A DNA stretch of 64,000 bases from Sunxiuqinia rutila (GTDB taxonomy: Bacteria > Bacteroidota > Bacteroidia > Bacteroidales > Prolixibacteraceae): NCBI RefSeq assembly GCF_050589705.1, contig NZ_JBNGOT010000002.1, positions 248,001-312,000 on the forward strand, in the 5' to 3' direction. The first letter of the stretch is position 1, and every line of letters begins with the position of its first letter. The notes beneath the pieces were generated by a model. That model saw only the letters and a list, made by a program, of their open reading frames with translations, was not told the DNA's origin and did not search any database. Position numbers and translations under genes: made by a program. Below are positions 9,756 to 18,472 of this stretch, one piece after another.

Positions 9756-10502
9756 TCACGTGTTCATGGCTCCACAAACATTAATCACTTGTCCACTTAC
9801 ATAGCTTGATAAGTCGGAAGCAAGGAACAAAGCAGTCTTGGCAACCTCATCAGGAGTACCACCGCGTTTCATCGGAATATTGGCTTCCCAGGCTTTGCGG
9901 GCATCTTCCGGAATCTGAGCTGTCATCTCGGTAATGATAAAACCCGGAGCGATAGCATTGCTGCGAATGCCCCGTGATCCCAACTCTTTGGCGATTGACT
10001 TGGTAAAACCGATAATACCGGCTTTGGATGCTGAATAGTTAGATTGACCAGCATTTCCGCTCACACCAACTACTGAGCTCAAGTTAACGATTGATCCTGA
10101 GCGTTGCTTCAACATGATTTTTTGAGCTGCCTTTGTGAAGTTAAATACAGACTTCAGGTTTACATTAATCACGGCATCCCACTGCTCTTCTGTCATACGC
10201 ATCAGCAGCGTATCTTTAGTAATTCCGGCATTGTTAACCAACGCATCAATTTGACCAAATTCTTTGACTACTTCAGCAACTACCCGGTCAGTATCTGCAA
10301 AATCAGCAGCATTGGAAGCATACCCCTTAGCCTTTACGCCCATAGCGATCAGCTCTTCTTGAGTGGCCTTCATATTTTCATCGTCAAAAAGATCCGTAAA
10401 TGCAATGTTACAGCCTTCTTCGGCAAACTTTACTGCAATGGCTTTACCAATACCTCTGGAAGCACCGGTAATCAGAGCCGTTTTACCTTCTAATAATTTC
10501 AT
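9756..10502 (-). CDS. fabG: 3-oxoacyl-[ACP] reductase
   Basis: This 248-aa classical short-chain dehydrogenase has the NADPH-binding motif TGASRGIGKAIA (about 14-25), NNAGI (about 90-94), catalytic Ser in LSSVVGVSGNAGQ and the YSASKAG active-site Tyr/Lys pair (about 155-161). The PG motif and the end ASDLSSYVSGQVINVCGAMNT match bacterial FabG closely. FabG reduces 3-oxoacyl-ACP to 3-hydroxyacyl-ACP in each round of fatty acid synthesis. No other fab genes adjoin it here, so a specialised SDR cannot be fully excluded, but the similarity to housekeeping FabG is strong. It starts at ATG 10502 and is divergent from the glycosyltransferase across 217 bp. Confidence 0.9.
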   Translation of the reverse strand: MKLLEGKTALITGASRGIGKAIAVKFAEEGCNIAFTDLFDDENMKATQEELIAMGVKAKGYASNAADFADTDRVVAEVVKEFGQIDALVNNAGITKDTLLMRMTEEQWDAVINVNLKSVFNFTKAAQKIMLKQRSGSIVNLSSVVGVSGNAGQSNYSASKAGIIGFTKSIAKELGSRGIRSNAIAPGFIITEMTAQIPEDARKAWEANIPMKRGGTPDEVAKTALFLASDLSSYVSGQVINVCGAMNT

Positions 10503-10719
10503 AATTTTTTCTTTTATGGAAATTTATTTTCAAGCAAAAGTATATAAAAAACAGTCAAAGTAAATCAAAACCCGTCCTGAAATACATAAGCAAACGCGCT
10601 TTTTAGTCGCTAACCCCCGACTTTTAAACCATATAATTCAAAAATGAAAATATTAGGTTTTCATTTAAAAGTATAAAAAACAAAGATTTTAGCTATTTTT
10701 GGCATTTATTTAAATTGTT

Positions 10720-11505
10720 ATGATAATAACTTACAATATCCCATTTTCGAGATACAGAAAATTGGCCAGAATATACTGCAAACTAGCAAGATCATTGAAG
10801 CGCCCCTTCATAAGGAGGCGTTTCCTCAAAAGCTTGAAAAGCAATGAGATTGACTATCGAGATATTCCGGTAATCATTAATAATTACAACCGTATAATTT
10901 GTTTGCGCAAGCTAATTTCATGGCTGGAGAAAGCAGAGATGAGAAACATTTATATTATCGATAATAACTCTTGCTATCCAGAATTATTAGACTTCTACCA
11001 AGAAACACCACATACTGTCATTCGAATGAATGCCAACATCGGATATAAATCGATTTGGGACACCTCCATTTACTTATGGTTTAAGGGACTTCCCTACATT
11101 TACACCGATCCTGATATTTTGCCAATAGAAGATTGCCCTTTGGATGTTGTCGGCTATTTTCAACAATTGTTAAATGATTATCCAAGCTACACCAAAGTAG
11201 GATTTGGACTGAAAATAGATGACATTCCCGATTTTTATCCGCAAAAAGAAATGGTTATTAAATGGGAGAGAAAGTTTTGGGAAAAGCAGATCTCTTCTGA
11301 TTTGTACGAGGCAGACATTGATACAACATTTGCACTGTATCGTCCAGGCACTAAAAATCAGCAATGGGGTAAAACCTTACGAACCGGGGGGAAATACATG
11401 GCTAGGCATTTACCTTGGTATGAAAATCCGACAACACTTTCAGACGAAGAGATACATTATCGAAGCAAGACAATTGGAAGTTCATGGTACCAGAAGCCCG
11501 TCTAA
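10720..11505 (+). CDS. Glycosyltransferase-like protein (GT2-type fold)
   Basis: This 261-aa soluble protein has a basic N-terminus (about 1-50, rich in Arg/Lys), then a nucleotide-sugar transferase-like core: PVIINNYNR at about 52-60, YIIDNNSCYPELLDF at about 80-94, and a DxD-like DPD in YIYTDPDILP at about 128-137. These resemble GT-A fold transferases, which move a sugar from a nucleotide donor to a growing glycan. The motif pattern is that of capsule or LPS side-chain enzymes. It is followed 30 bp downstream by a DUF4422 gene that belongs to the same kind of pathway, so the two probably form an operon. Donor and acceptor are unknown. Confidence 0.7.
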   Translation: MIITYNIPFSRYRKLARIYCKLARSLKRPFIRRRFLKSLKSNEIDYRDIPVIINNYNRIICLRKLISWLEKAEMRNIYIIDNNSCYPELLDFYQETPHTVIRMNANIGYKSIWDTSIYLWFKGLPYIYTDPDILPIEDCPLDVVGYFQQLLNDYPSYTKVGFGLKIDDIPDFYPQKEMVIKWERKFWEKQISSDLYEADIDTTFALYRPGTKNQQWGKTLRTGGKYMARHLPWYENPTTLSDEEIHYRSKTIGSSWYQKPV

Positions 11506-11535
11506 TTAATCAACTTTAATCATTGATAATAGCAG

Positions 11536-12351
11536 ATGAAAAAGACACCTACAATAGAACTCTATACCTTTTTCTACAAAAACGCACCGGTTATTATTAA
11601 CCATTCGCCCTATATTCCAATCATGGCTGGCAATGCGCAATCCAAAGCAGCCATTGATATGCAAGGAGATGATACCGGTGATCATATCTCTTCGAAAAAT
11701 AAGTATTATAGCGAACTGACTGGAACATATTGGGTATGGAAAAACACCTGCCAGGATATTGTAGGTGTGGTACACTATCGCCGTTTTCTGACAAAACAAA
11801 CAGAGCCACTATCCTATCGGCTTAAGCGCTTGCTCTATTATCTGGTCGGAATTCATTACAAACGGTATGGCTTAATCTACACAAAAAATGTGCAGAAGTT
11901 CAAAGGTGCAGTTCTCAACGAAAATGAAATTATTGAGCTGCTCAATGAGTATGACATCATCTTGCCAACGAAACGAAAACTCAAATATACCGTTCGAGAA
12001 CATTACCAGCGGTACCACAATGCCAAAGACCTCGAACTGCTTCAAACGATCATTCAAGAGAAATGTCCGGAGTATGGCGGAGCATTGGAGCGGGTGTTGG
12101 CTAGCAAACGCATGTATGCCAACAACATGTTGGTGATGAAACGAGCTGATTTTGATTGCTGTATGTCTTGGCTGTTTAAGCTCCTGTTCGAATTTGAAAA
12201 TCGGGTAAAATTAGCTGAATATCAGGGCTACCAGGAACGCATTCTAGGGTTTATTGCCGAGCGCCTGCTTAATGTGTGGATTGAAAAACAACAATTGCGC
12301 ATCAAAGAATTGCCTGTTATCTATTTCAAGCACTTTAAGTTTAGCAAGTAA
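11536..12351 (+). CDS. DUF4422 glycosyltransferase-like protein
   Basis: This 271-aa protein has the DUF4422 hallmarks: an N-terminal beta strand (IELYTFFYKN), then GDDTGDHISSKNKYYSELTGTYWVWKN-like sequence at about 46-75 (invariant NxxYxELT and YWxWKN) and GVVHYRRFL at about 79-87. DUF4422 proteins are found in capsule and lipopolysaccharide clusters and are predicted glycosyltransferases. The C-terminal half (RMYANNMLVMKRADFDCCMSWLF, then YQERILGFIAERL) also fits that family. Its position just after a GT2-like gene supports a role in surface polysaccharide synthesis. The specificity is unknown. A small GCTGC-TTTA-GCAGC hairpin follows at about 12373-12387, before the mnmE promoter. Confidence 0.75.
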   Translation: MKKTPTIELYTFFYKNAPVIINHSPYIPIMAGNAQSKAAIDMQGDDTGDHISSKNKYYSELTGTYWVWKNTCQDIVGVVHYRRFLTKQTEPLSYRLKRLLYYLVGIHYKRYGLIYTKNVQKFKGAVLNENEIIELLNEYDIILPTKRKLKYTVREHYQRYHNAKDLELLQTIIQEKCPEYGGALERVLASKRMYANNMLVMKRADFDCCMSWLFKLLFEFENRVKLAEYQGYQERILGFIAERLLNVWIEKQQLRIKELPVIYFKHFKFSK

Positions 12352-12386
12352 ATTGAAACGGTTCTTGTGGTGGCTGCTTTAGCAGC

Positions 12387-12416
12387 TTGCTATGCCCCAC
12401 ACATTTTGTACTTTTG
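12387..12416 (+). promoter_or_regulatory. Bacteroidota-type promoter of mnmE
   Basis: TTG at 12387-12389 and TACTTTTG at 12409-12416 match the Bacteroidota -33 (TTTG) and -7 (TAnnTTTG) elements, with exactly the expected 19-bp spacer. The mnmE ATG follows at 12440, giving a short leader. This also argues for the ATG at 12440 rather than the in-frame ATG at 12392, which lies upstream of the promoter. Confidence 0.6.
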
Positions 12417-12439
12417 TACTTCACAATAATGACGATATA

Positions 12440-13837
12440 ATGATTGATCAAGCTACTATATGCGCTATTGCCACCTCTCCCGGAGTTGGAGCAATAGCTA
12501 CCATTCGTTTGTCAGGCGACGAAGCACTGACCATTGCAGACAAGGTATTTCAATCTCCGGCCAAAGCAAAACGCTTATCGGAGCAGGTAGCCAACACGCT
12601 GCATGTAGGAACCATTCGCGATGCTGATGAGATTATTGATGAGGTGGTGGTTGCTTTGTTTCGTGGCCCCCACTCTTTCACCGGCGAAGATGTGGTAGAA
12701 ATTACCTGTCACGGTGCGGTTTATATCCAGCAACGCATTTTGGAGTTGTTGCTGAAAAGTGGTGCGCGCATGGCCCTGCCTGGCGAGTTTACCCAACGCG
12801 CTTTTCTGAATGGCAAAATGGACCTGTCGCAAGCCGAAGCTGTGGCCGACTTGATTGCATCAACCAACAAGGCTAACCATAAAATGGCCTTGAAACAAAT
12901 GCGTGGAGGCTTCTCCAATGAGATTAAGAAGTTGCGCGATCAACTGCTGCACTTTATTGCCATGGTTGAACTGGAGCTTGACTTTAGTGAAGAAGATGTC
13001 GAATTCGCAGACCGCAAACAACTCGTAGAGCTCACCGAAAAGATTGAGCAACTCTTACATCAACTGGCCAGCTCATTTAAACTGGGGAACGCCCTTAAAA
13101 ACGGAATTCCGGTAGCCATTGTTGGGGAGACCAATGTGGGGAAATCGACTTTACTGAACGCCATTTTGAATGAAGAAAAAGCGATTGTGTCGGATATTCA
13201 CGGGACTACGCGTGATGTGATTGAAGATGTGGTGAACATTGAAGGAACAGCTTTCCGCTTTTTTGATACGGCGGGCATTCGGGAAACAGTTGACCAGATT
13301 GAAAACTTAGGGATTGAACGGAGCTATAGCAAGTTGGAGCAAGCCGACATTATTTTGTTGGTCACCGACTTGAGTAACCCAATCGATTTAATAAGCCAAC
13401 GGGTGAGCCTTATAAGAGAACGTATTCAGGATCAAAAATTGATCATTGTTGGCAACAAGGCCGACCTTGGCGGGAATGAAAAAATCAAGGAAATGCTGGG
13501 AGCTATTCTCTTGAATGACAATGAAGACTTGGTGTTTATTTCGGCTAAGAAACAGCAAAACCTGGATGCACTGATTGAGCTGCTGAAAGAAAATGCCCAG
13601 GTAGCCCAACCAGAAGGAACCGACGTCATTGTGTCAAATATTCGCCACTACGAGGCCCTAACCAATGCACATCAAGCCGTACTTCGGGTGATTGAGGGCT
13701 TGCACAACGGAATAAGCGGCGATTTCCTGGCTCAGGATATTCGTGAATGCCTCCACTTTCTTGGCGAAATCACCGGCGAAATCAGCAACGACGAAGTTCT
13801 TGGACATATCTTTAAGAATTTCTGTATCGGAAAGTAA
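12440..13837 (+). CDS. mnmE: tRNA modification GTPase MnmE
   Basis: MnmE, with MnmG, makes the 5-carboxymethylaminomethyl group on wobble U34 of several tRNAs. From the chosen ATG (MIDQATICAIATSPGVGAIA) the protein is 465 aa, the usual size. It has an N-terminal formyl-THF binding/dimer domain, a helical domain and an inserted G domain with GETNVGKST (G1), GTTRD (G2), DTAG (G3) and NKAD (G4). It ends in the diagnostic FCIGK, whose Cys is needed for modification. The frame is also open from 12392, but those 16 residues have no family match. The 3' end is the integration site of the mobile element: the stop codon and last five codons form the attachment core and are preserved, so the gene stays intact. 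Confidence 0.96.
   Translation: MIDQATICAIATSPGVGAIATIRLSGDEALTIADKVFQSPAKAKRLSEQVANTLHVGTIRDADEIIDEVVVALFRGPHSFTGEDVVEITCHGAVYIQQRILELLLKSGARMALPGEFTQRAFLNGKMDLSQAEAVADLIASTNKANHKMALKQMRGGFSNEIKKLRDQLLHFIAMVELELDFSEEDVEFADRKQLVELTEKIEQLLHQLASSFKLGNALKNGIPVAIVGETNVGKSTLLNAILNEEKAIVSDIHGTTRDVIEDVVNIEGTAFRFFDTAGIRETVDQIENLGIERSYSKLEQADIILLVTDLSNPIDLISQRVSLIRERIQDQKLIIVGNKADLGGNEKIKEMLGAILLNDNEDLVFISAKKQQNLDALIELLKENAQVAQPEGTDVIVSNIRHYEALTNAHQAVLRVIEGLHNGISGDFLAQDIRECLHFLGEITGEISNDEVLGHIFKNFCIGK
13820..13837 (+). other. Left attachment site (attL)
   Basis: TTCTGTATCGGAAAGTAA encodes the last five residues and stop of MnmE. It repeats imperfectly at 54119-54136. The uninterrupted shared core is TGTATCGGAAA. 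The 239 bp from here to the first element gene hold no gene. Confidence 0.75.
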
Positions 13838-14076
13838 TTTCTGATATTTTTAATTACAAAATGACACAAATACATGCTAATCAAGACATTGTTTTACATC
13901 ATACTTAGAGGCAATTTCTGCTTTTAGCCATAATTTCTTAATGTTTCGCTCATTTTTGCACCTCATTTGTATTTATTCTGAATTTTGTGTAATTTAGAAA
14001 GATAAATTGTGCAATATAATACAATATTTGGACTAATGTAGACTATGGTTTAACACCATAACTTTAAATAAGCGAA

Positions 14077-15000
14077 ATGAAGAAGAAAAATTTGGAAATT
14101 GTAAAAACTTGTGTTTGGTGTAATAAAGAATTTATTGCGCAAAAAACAACTACAAAATATTGTTCGCACAATTGCAATAGTCAAGCATACAAAGCTCAAA
14201 AACGTGAAGAAAAGATTAGGAAACAAAAAGCTGACAATCTACTATCTATAAACACTCCATACCTGGAGAAACTTAATACAAAAGATTTTCTGAAAGTAAA
14301 TGAGGTGGCTGATCTTTTAGGATTGTGCAAACAAAGTATTTATAATCTAATTCAATCAGGGCAACTTCCAGCCTCTCGAATTTCATCACGATTGACCTTG
14401 ATAAAACGAAAAGACATTGATGAAATGTTTGAGAAAGGAAAGAATAGGATAATTCCTAATCAAGCTGGTGCCAGAGAAATATCCACGACTTTTTATTCTA
14501 TTTCAGAAATTGAAGAATTCTATAATATCGGAACGACATGGGCATACAAGATTATTCGGGATAATAATATTGTTAAAATAGTCAAGAAGGGCAAAACCTA
14601 TTATAGCAAAAAAGACTTTGATAACTATTTTAAACGAAAGGGAAGAATTAATCATGAAGATATTACTGATTGGATTACGATCCCAGATATATGTTCGGAA
14701 TTTTCGATGACAAGTTCTGCTGTCTATACTTTTGTTTCCAGACATGATATTCCCAAAACCAAAAAAGGTAGAACGGCACTTTATTCAAGACGACACATTC
14801 TAATTGCCAAAGGGGAAAAGGCACCTTATGAGGTCCCCTATTATACTGTCCAGGAGGCAATGCAAAAATTCAACATTAGCAGGGACGGTCTGTATGGCTT
14901 GATAAAGCGAAATAATATTGATAAGGTCAAAGAAGGAAAATACATAAAGATTGTAAAAGATGAGTTAGACAGAATTTTTTCACCAACAAACACTGAATAA
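14077..15000 (+). CDS. Zinc-ribbon plus four-HTH excisionase-like regulator
   Basis: This 307-aa basic protein is the first gene of the element. Its N-terminus has a Cys4-type zinc motif (CVWC at about 12-15, then CSHNC at about 28-32). It is followed by four MerR/excisionase-type winged HTH units: about 70-115 (FLKVNEVADLLGLCKQSIYNLI), 140-190 (YSISEIEEFYNIGTTWAYKII), 198-240 (ITIPDICSEFSMTSSAVYTFV) and 252-302 (YTVQEAMQKFNISRDGLYGLI). Single-HTH versions usually act as excisionases or repressors. Four in a row suggest binding to several arm-type sites at the att region. It is 2 bp from the integrase start (15003), so the two are co-transcribed. I infer a role in directing integration and excision; this is not proven by sequence. 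Confidence 0.75.
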   Translation: MKKKNLEIVKTCVWCNKEFIAQKTTTKYCSHNCNSQAYKAQKREEKIRKQKADNLLSINTPYLEKLNTKDFLKVNEVADLLGLCKQSIYNLIQSGQLPASRISSRLTLIKRKDIDEMFEKGKNRIIPNQAGAREISTTFYSISEIEEFYNIGTTWAYKIIRDNNIVKIVKKGKTYYSKKDFDNYFKRKGRINHEDITDWITIPDICSEFSMTSSAVYTFVSRHDIPKTKKGRTALYSRRHILIAKGEKAPYEVPYYTVQEAMQKFNISRDGLYGLIKRNNIDKVKEGKYIKIVKDELDRIFSPTNTE

Positions 15001-15002
15001 TT

Positions 15003-16103
15003 ATGGCTTGTGTAAAAGTTACTTTAAGAAAACGCGCGATTTCAAAAGGAAGATTATCGCTTTATTTGGATTATTATCCTGCTATAAGGAATCCATATAC
15101 GATGAAACTGACACGCAGAGAGTTTCTCGGCATATACATTTACAAAAAGCCAAGAACGGAGCTTGAGAAGGAATATAACCGCGAAGTACTAAACAAAGCT
15201 GAAGGTATTCGCGCAATCAGGGTGCAATCGCTAATAAATGATCAATTTGGATTTCTGGACAAGCATAAACTTAAAGCAGACTTTTTAGATTACTTCTACA
15301 AAATTGCTCTAAAGAAAGATCAGAAGTGGATGATGGTATATGCTCATTTTGAGAAATTTGTGAATAGCAGATGCTTATTTGAGGATATAACAGTTGATTT
15401 AAGTAGGAAATTCAGGTCATATCTACTGAGTGCAAAACAGCTAAAACATACAAAATTTCCCATTTCTCAAAACTCTGCAGCCTCATATTTCTCAACATAT
15501 AGGGCACTATTGAAACTGGCTTATCGGGACAAATTAATATTTGAGAATATAAACGACTTTTTGGAAAGCATTGAAACCGTTGATACCAAAATTGAATACC
15601 TGACATTAGAAGAACTCAAAACGCTTGCTGCAACTCCTTGCGACATATCTGTTTTGAAGTCTGCTTCATTGTTCTCGTGTTTAACCGGATTACGGATCAG
15701 CGATATCTTGAACTTAAGGTGGGATAATATTATTCCAGCATCCGAAGGCGAATTTTGTATGCGGTTAAAAACAGAAAAAACCGATACGGAAGCAACACTA
15801 CCTCTAAGCAATGAAGCTCTGCAATTATGTGGTAAACGCACCAATGGAAGAGTTTTTAAAGATCTGGAGAGAAGCATGACTTTTCAACCATTGAAGAATT
15901 GGGTTGCCTCGGCCGGAATAAAAAAGAAGATTACATTTCACTGTTTCCGACATACTTTTGCCACCTTACAGATAGCTCTTGGCACAGACATTTACACCGT
16001 TTCGAAAATGCTAACTCATAAAAACGTTTCGACCACTCAGATTTATGCTGATTTAGTTAATGAAAAGAAACGGGAGTCTGCCAACAAGATTAGTTTAAAA
16101 TAG
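15003..16103 (+). CDS. Tyrosine site-specific integrase
   Basis: This 366-aa phage-type integrase has an N-terminal arm-binding region (1-75), a SAM-like core-binding domain (about 90-185) and a catalytic domain (about 195-360). All the main catalytic residues are visible: Arg231 in TGLRISDIL, His313 and Arg316 in HCFRHTFA, His339 in LTHKNVS and nucleophile Tyr348 in TTQIYA. It is of the Bacteroidota mobile-element type. Its position next to the mnmE attachment site and the HTH gene shows it to be the recombinase that inserts this element by recombination at the mnmE 3' end. It starts at ATG 15003, directly after the HTH gene. Confidence 0.92.
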   Translation: MACVKVTLRKRAISKGRLSLYLDYYPAIRNPYTMKLTRREFLGIYIYKKPRTELEKEYNREVLNKAEGIRAIRVQSLINDQFGFLDKHKLKADFLDYFYKIALKKDQKWMMVYAHFEKFVNSRCLFEDITVDLSRKFRSYLLSAKQLKHTKFPISQNSAASYFSTYRALLKLAYRDKLIFENINDFLESIETVDTKIEYLTLEELKTLAATPCDISVLKSASLFSCLTGLRISDILNLRWDNIIPASEGEFCMRLKTEKTDTEATLPLSNEALQLCGKRTNGRVFKDLERSMTFQPLKNWVASAGIKKKITFHCFRHTFATLQIALGTDIYTVSKMLTHKNVSTTQIYADLVNEKKRESANKISLK

Positions 16104-16108
16104 TTTCT

Positions 16109-16807
16109 ATGACATTTAAGAAACTAGAAAATATTATTCTTATTCTTCTTGTTTGCTGTGCCATTCTGGTTTTGGCGACATTAACAAGGTATTTCTGCTT
16201 ATTAACAAAGCTTGATTTATTTACATCGAATATCGTTTTCTTAATTGTCGTTGTATTTTCAGTGGCTGTGTATATTAGTATTAATAGCCTGATCGATAAT
16301 TTTTTGCTACCCAAGATAATTTCTTCTAAAGTATTTGAGAGAAAAGAACCTGCTAATAATGAGATAAAAACAGGTTTGGAATATATTCCCTACAACGTCC
16401 CGACTAATGAAATACGCGAAACATTTCAGGAAACATCAGATCAGAAAAAGCAAAAATTATTAAAACAAGCTCTCCAATATTCCCAAGAAGTATTTGCTCC
16501 ATATGTCTCAGATTCTGAACTTTTAAGACTGTGTACATTTGTAGAAATGTATTCAAATGGTGAAGAATTAAAATCGATACAACCAATAAAAGCTGACAAG
16601 CAGCTGAAAGCTAACGACATATATCATTATGGGTGGAATATTTGGAACCATTTTCGAATAACAGACCAATTATCCATCTCCCATTTCCTTAAAATAGTGT
16701 TTGCCCCTACCCTTCAGAAAGTGAGTGAAATCAAGACAATCAAGAAAAAACTGAGAATTCCTGACAGCAATTGCAATATTCCAATCAAGTATAAACTCAG
16801 CAACTAA
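16109..16807 (+). CDS. Membrane protein of mobilizable elements, unknown function
   Basis: This 232-aa protein has two hydrophobic helices (about 8-30 and 40-62), then a soluble part of 165 residues. The C-terminal segment contains NDIYHYGWNIWNHFRITDQ (about 166-184), a Trp/His-rich pattern I recognise only as common to small proteins in Bacteroidota mobile elements. I do not recognise a functional family. It lies 5 bp after the integrase and 103 bp before an excisionase-like gene, so it belongs to the integration/mobilisation operon. A role in transfer, perhaps membrane anchoring of the mobilisation machinery, is a guess from context only. Confidence 0.5.
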   Translation: MTFKKLENIILILLVCCAILVLATLTRYFCLLTKLDLFTSNIVFLIVVVFSVAVYISINSLIDNFLLPKIISSKVFERKEPANNEIKTGLEYIPYNVPTNEIRETFQETSDQKKQKLLKQALQYSQEVFAPYVSDSELLRLCTFVEMYSNGEELKSIQPIKADKQLKANDIYHYGWNIWNHFRITDQLSISHFLKIVFAPTLQKVSEIKTIKKKLRIPDSNCNIPIKYKLSN

Positions 16808-16834
16808 AATATTCTCGATCTCCGGTGTTTCTAT

Positions 16835-16873
16835 GGTGTTTTTTTGGTGACTTAAAGGCACCTGTAAAACACC
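16835..16873. repeat. Interrupted inverted repeat before excisionase-like gene
   Basis: GGTGTTTT (16835-16842) and AAAACACC (16866-16873) form the outer stem, and GGTG and CACC form an inner stem near the loop. It occupies the 103-bp gap between the membrane-protein gene and the HTH gene. It could be an attenuator or protein-binding site. Confidence 0.35.
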
Positions 16874-16910
16874 TATTTCATTTGTAAACAGATAATTAAA
16901 GACAGTTGCC

Positions 16911-17282
16911 ATGTGTAAAGATGAAATTACATTCGAAAAATTACCGGAAGCTGTAGGCTTTCTAATTCATGAAGTAACACAGTTAAGAAATCTGATCAAA
17001 GAAATCCAAAGGCCGGATATTCCGAAAAGGCCAATCGAGATCAATGAGGCTTGTAAAATTCTTATGAAAGCCAAATCGACAGTTTATGCCCTTGTACGAA
17101 AAGGAAGCATTCCTTGCTACAAAAGTGGCAAGAAGCTCTATTTCTATGAGGATGAATTATTGGAATGGATAAATACAGGCAGAAAAAATAGTTCAGCCGG
17201 TATCCATTCGCATATTCCCGCAATAATGACACCTGAAGTTCTCTCAGAAGATTATTCCATTCCATTTTCAAAAAAACGATAA
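16911..17282 (+). CDS. Excisionase-like helix-turn-helix protein
   Basis: This 123-aa protein has an N-terminal alpha segment (about 1-40) and a MerR/excisionase-type winged HTH at about 45-95: PIEINEACKILMKAKSTVYALVRKG, then the wing IPCYKSGKKLYFYEDELLEWI. This is the standard DNA-binding protein that sits before mobilisation genes in Bacteroidota mobilizable elements. It probably controls excision or the mob operon. It is 12 bp upstream of the DUF6371 gene. The target site is not determined. Confidence 0.8.
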   Translation: MCKDEITFEKLPEAVGFLIHEVTQLRNLIKEIQRPDIPKRPIEINEACKILMKAKSTVYALVRKGSIPCYKSGKKLYFYEDELLEWINTGRKNSSAGIHSHIPAIMTPEVLSEDYSIPFSKKR

Positions 17283-17294
17283 ACACCAGCCAAG

Positions 17295-18384
17295 ATGAAT
17301 ACTTTTAGATTTAAACTTGAACCATATCAAGGTTCTACAACACGACATTTATGCCCTGCCTGTAATAAAAAGAATGTATTTGTAAGATATATTGATACAG
17401 AAAAGCAGATTACCTTTCCAGAAAATGCGGGAAGGTGTAACCGTGAAGAAAAATGCGGCTATCATTATACGCCCAGTCAATACTTTCAGGACAACAATTA
17501 CATTCTACCTAAAACACGTGAAACCTCCTTCCCTTGCAACATCACTCCTGAAACCATTCAGTCAATAAGTTTTATTGATAAGGATCTATTGTGCGAAAGC
17601 CAGAGATCCTATAAGCATAATAATCTGTTCCAGTTTCTTTGTTCACAAATTGGGGAAACTGCAACTCAGGAACTATTTGCGAAATACAAAAATTGGAACC
17701 TCTAAAATATGGGATGGAGCAACAATATTTTGGCAAGTTGATTCCAATGGAAATATTCGCACAGGTAAAATTATGCAATACTCCCCAAGAACTGGGAAAC
17801 GTATAAAACATCCGTTCAATCACATCTCCTGGGTACATCTCCGAATTAAGCATGAAGATTTTAAACTCAAGCAGTGTTTTTTCGGCGAACATCTACTTAA
17901 TGAAGATACTTCGAAACCAATTGGAATAGTAGAAAGTGAGAAAAATGCTGTAATTGCTGCCCATTTTTTAAAAGATTACCGCTGGATTGCTTCCGGCGGA
18001 AAATATAAAAGTCTGAATACCAGTAATTTTAAAATTTTGTCCGATCAGAAAGTGGTTTTATTTCCTGATCTGGGGGCTTTCAAAACATGGCACAGAAAAG
18101 CCAAACTCATGAAAAGATATGGCATCGACATTCGAATTTCTGAGTTTCTGGAAGGCTTAAGTAAAACTGAAAAGTTACCAGCCAGTTACGAAATTGCAGA
18201 CTATTTAATCGAAAAACTAACACCGGAAACCAGGTGCATTACAGAACAAATGACAACGCAAAATCCAGCTTTAAAATTGCTGATTAAAAAGTTTGAACTA
18301 GTGCCGGACGATAGTCTGAAGGAGGAAATCACGTTGAATTTCTCTCAACGAAAACAACTGAAATTACAAGCCATCAAACGCTAA
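17295..18384 (+). pseudogene. DUF6371 primase-like protein, frameshifted
   Basis: Two frames make one protein. The first (17295-17705) has a zinc finger (CPACNKK at about 18-24, then CNREEKCGY at about 47-55) and stops after FAKYKNWNL. The second frame carries on from KIGTSKIWDGATIFWQVD to a stop at 18384. Dropping one A from the AAAAA run near 17685-17690 restores a single frame of about 360 aa. The second part has Toprim-like features (GIVESEKNAVIAAHFL, then ASGGKYKSL and VVLFPDLGA). DUF6371 proteins sit beside mob genes in Bacteroidota elements and are thought to be primase-like, helping replication of the transferred strand. Either the gene is dead or the extra A is a sequencing slip or a slippery site. 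Confidence 0.75.
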
Positions 18385-18403
18385 TACCCTGTCAGTTTTA
18401 TGC

Positions 18404-18454
18404 GAAGCAAGTTTATGTTTTGGTATTACCAAAACCCTTGCTTCTGCATCCCGC
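18404..18454 (+). other. oriT: Putative origin of transfer (oriT) with nic site
   Basis: In the 88-bp gap just before mobC, two nested perfect stems form: GAAGCAAG (18404-18411) with CTTGCTTC (18437-18444), and GTTTTGGT (18417-18424) with ACCAAAAC (18428-18435) around a 3-nt loop. Three nt after the outer stem comes CATCCCGC (18447-18454), 7/8 to the MOBP nic consensus YATCCTGY. A hairpin followed by nic directly upstream of mobC/relaxase genes is the standard oriT layout. By analogy with RP4, cleavage would fall between 18453 and 18454. Confidence 0.65.
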
Positions 18455-18472
18455 TGGTCTAAGTAGAAGAAA

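Noticed and set aside
12392..12439. Longer N-terminus for MnmE
   Set aside because: These residues do not resemble MnmE and overlap the predicted -7 promoter element.
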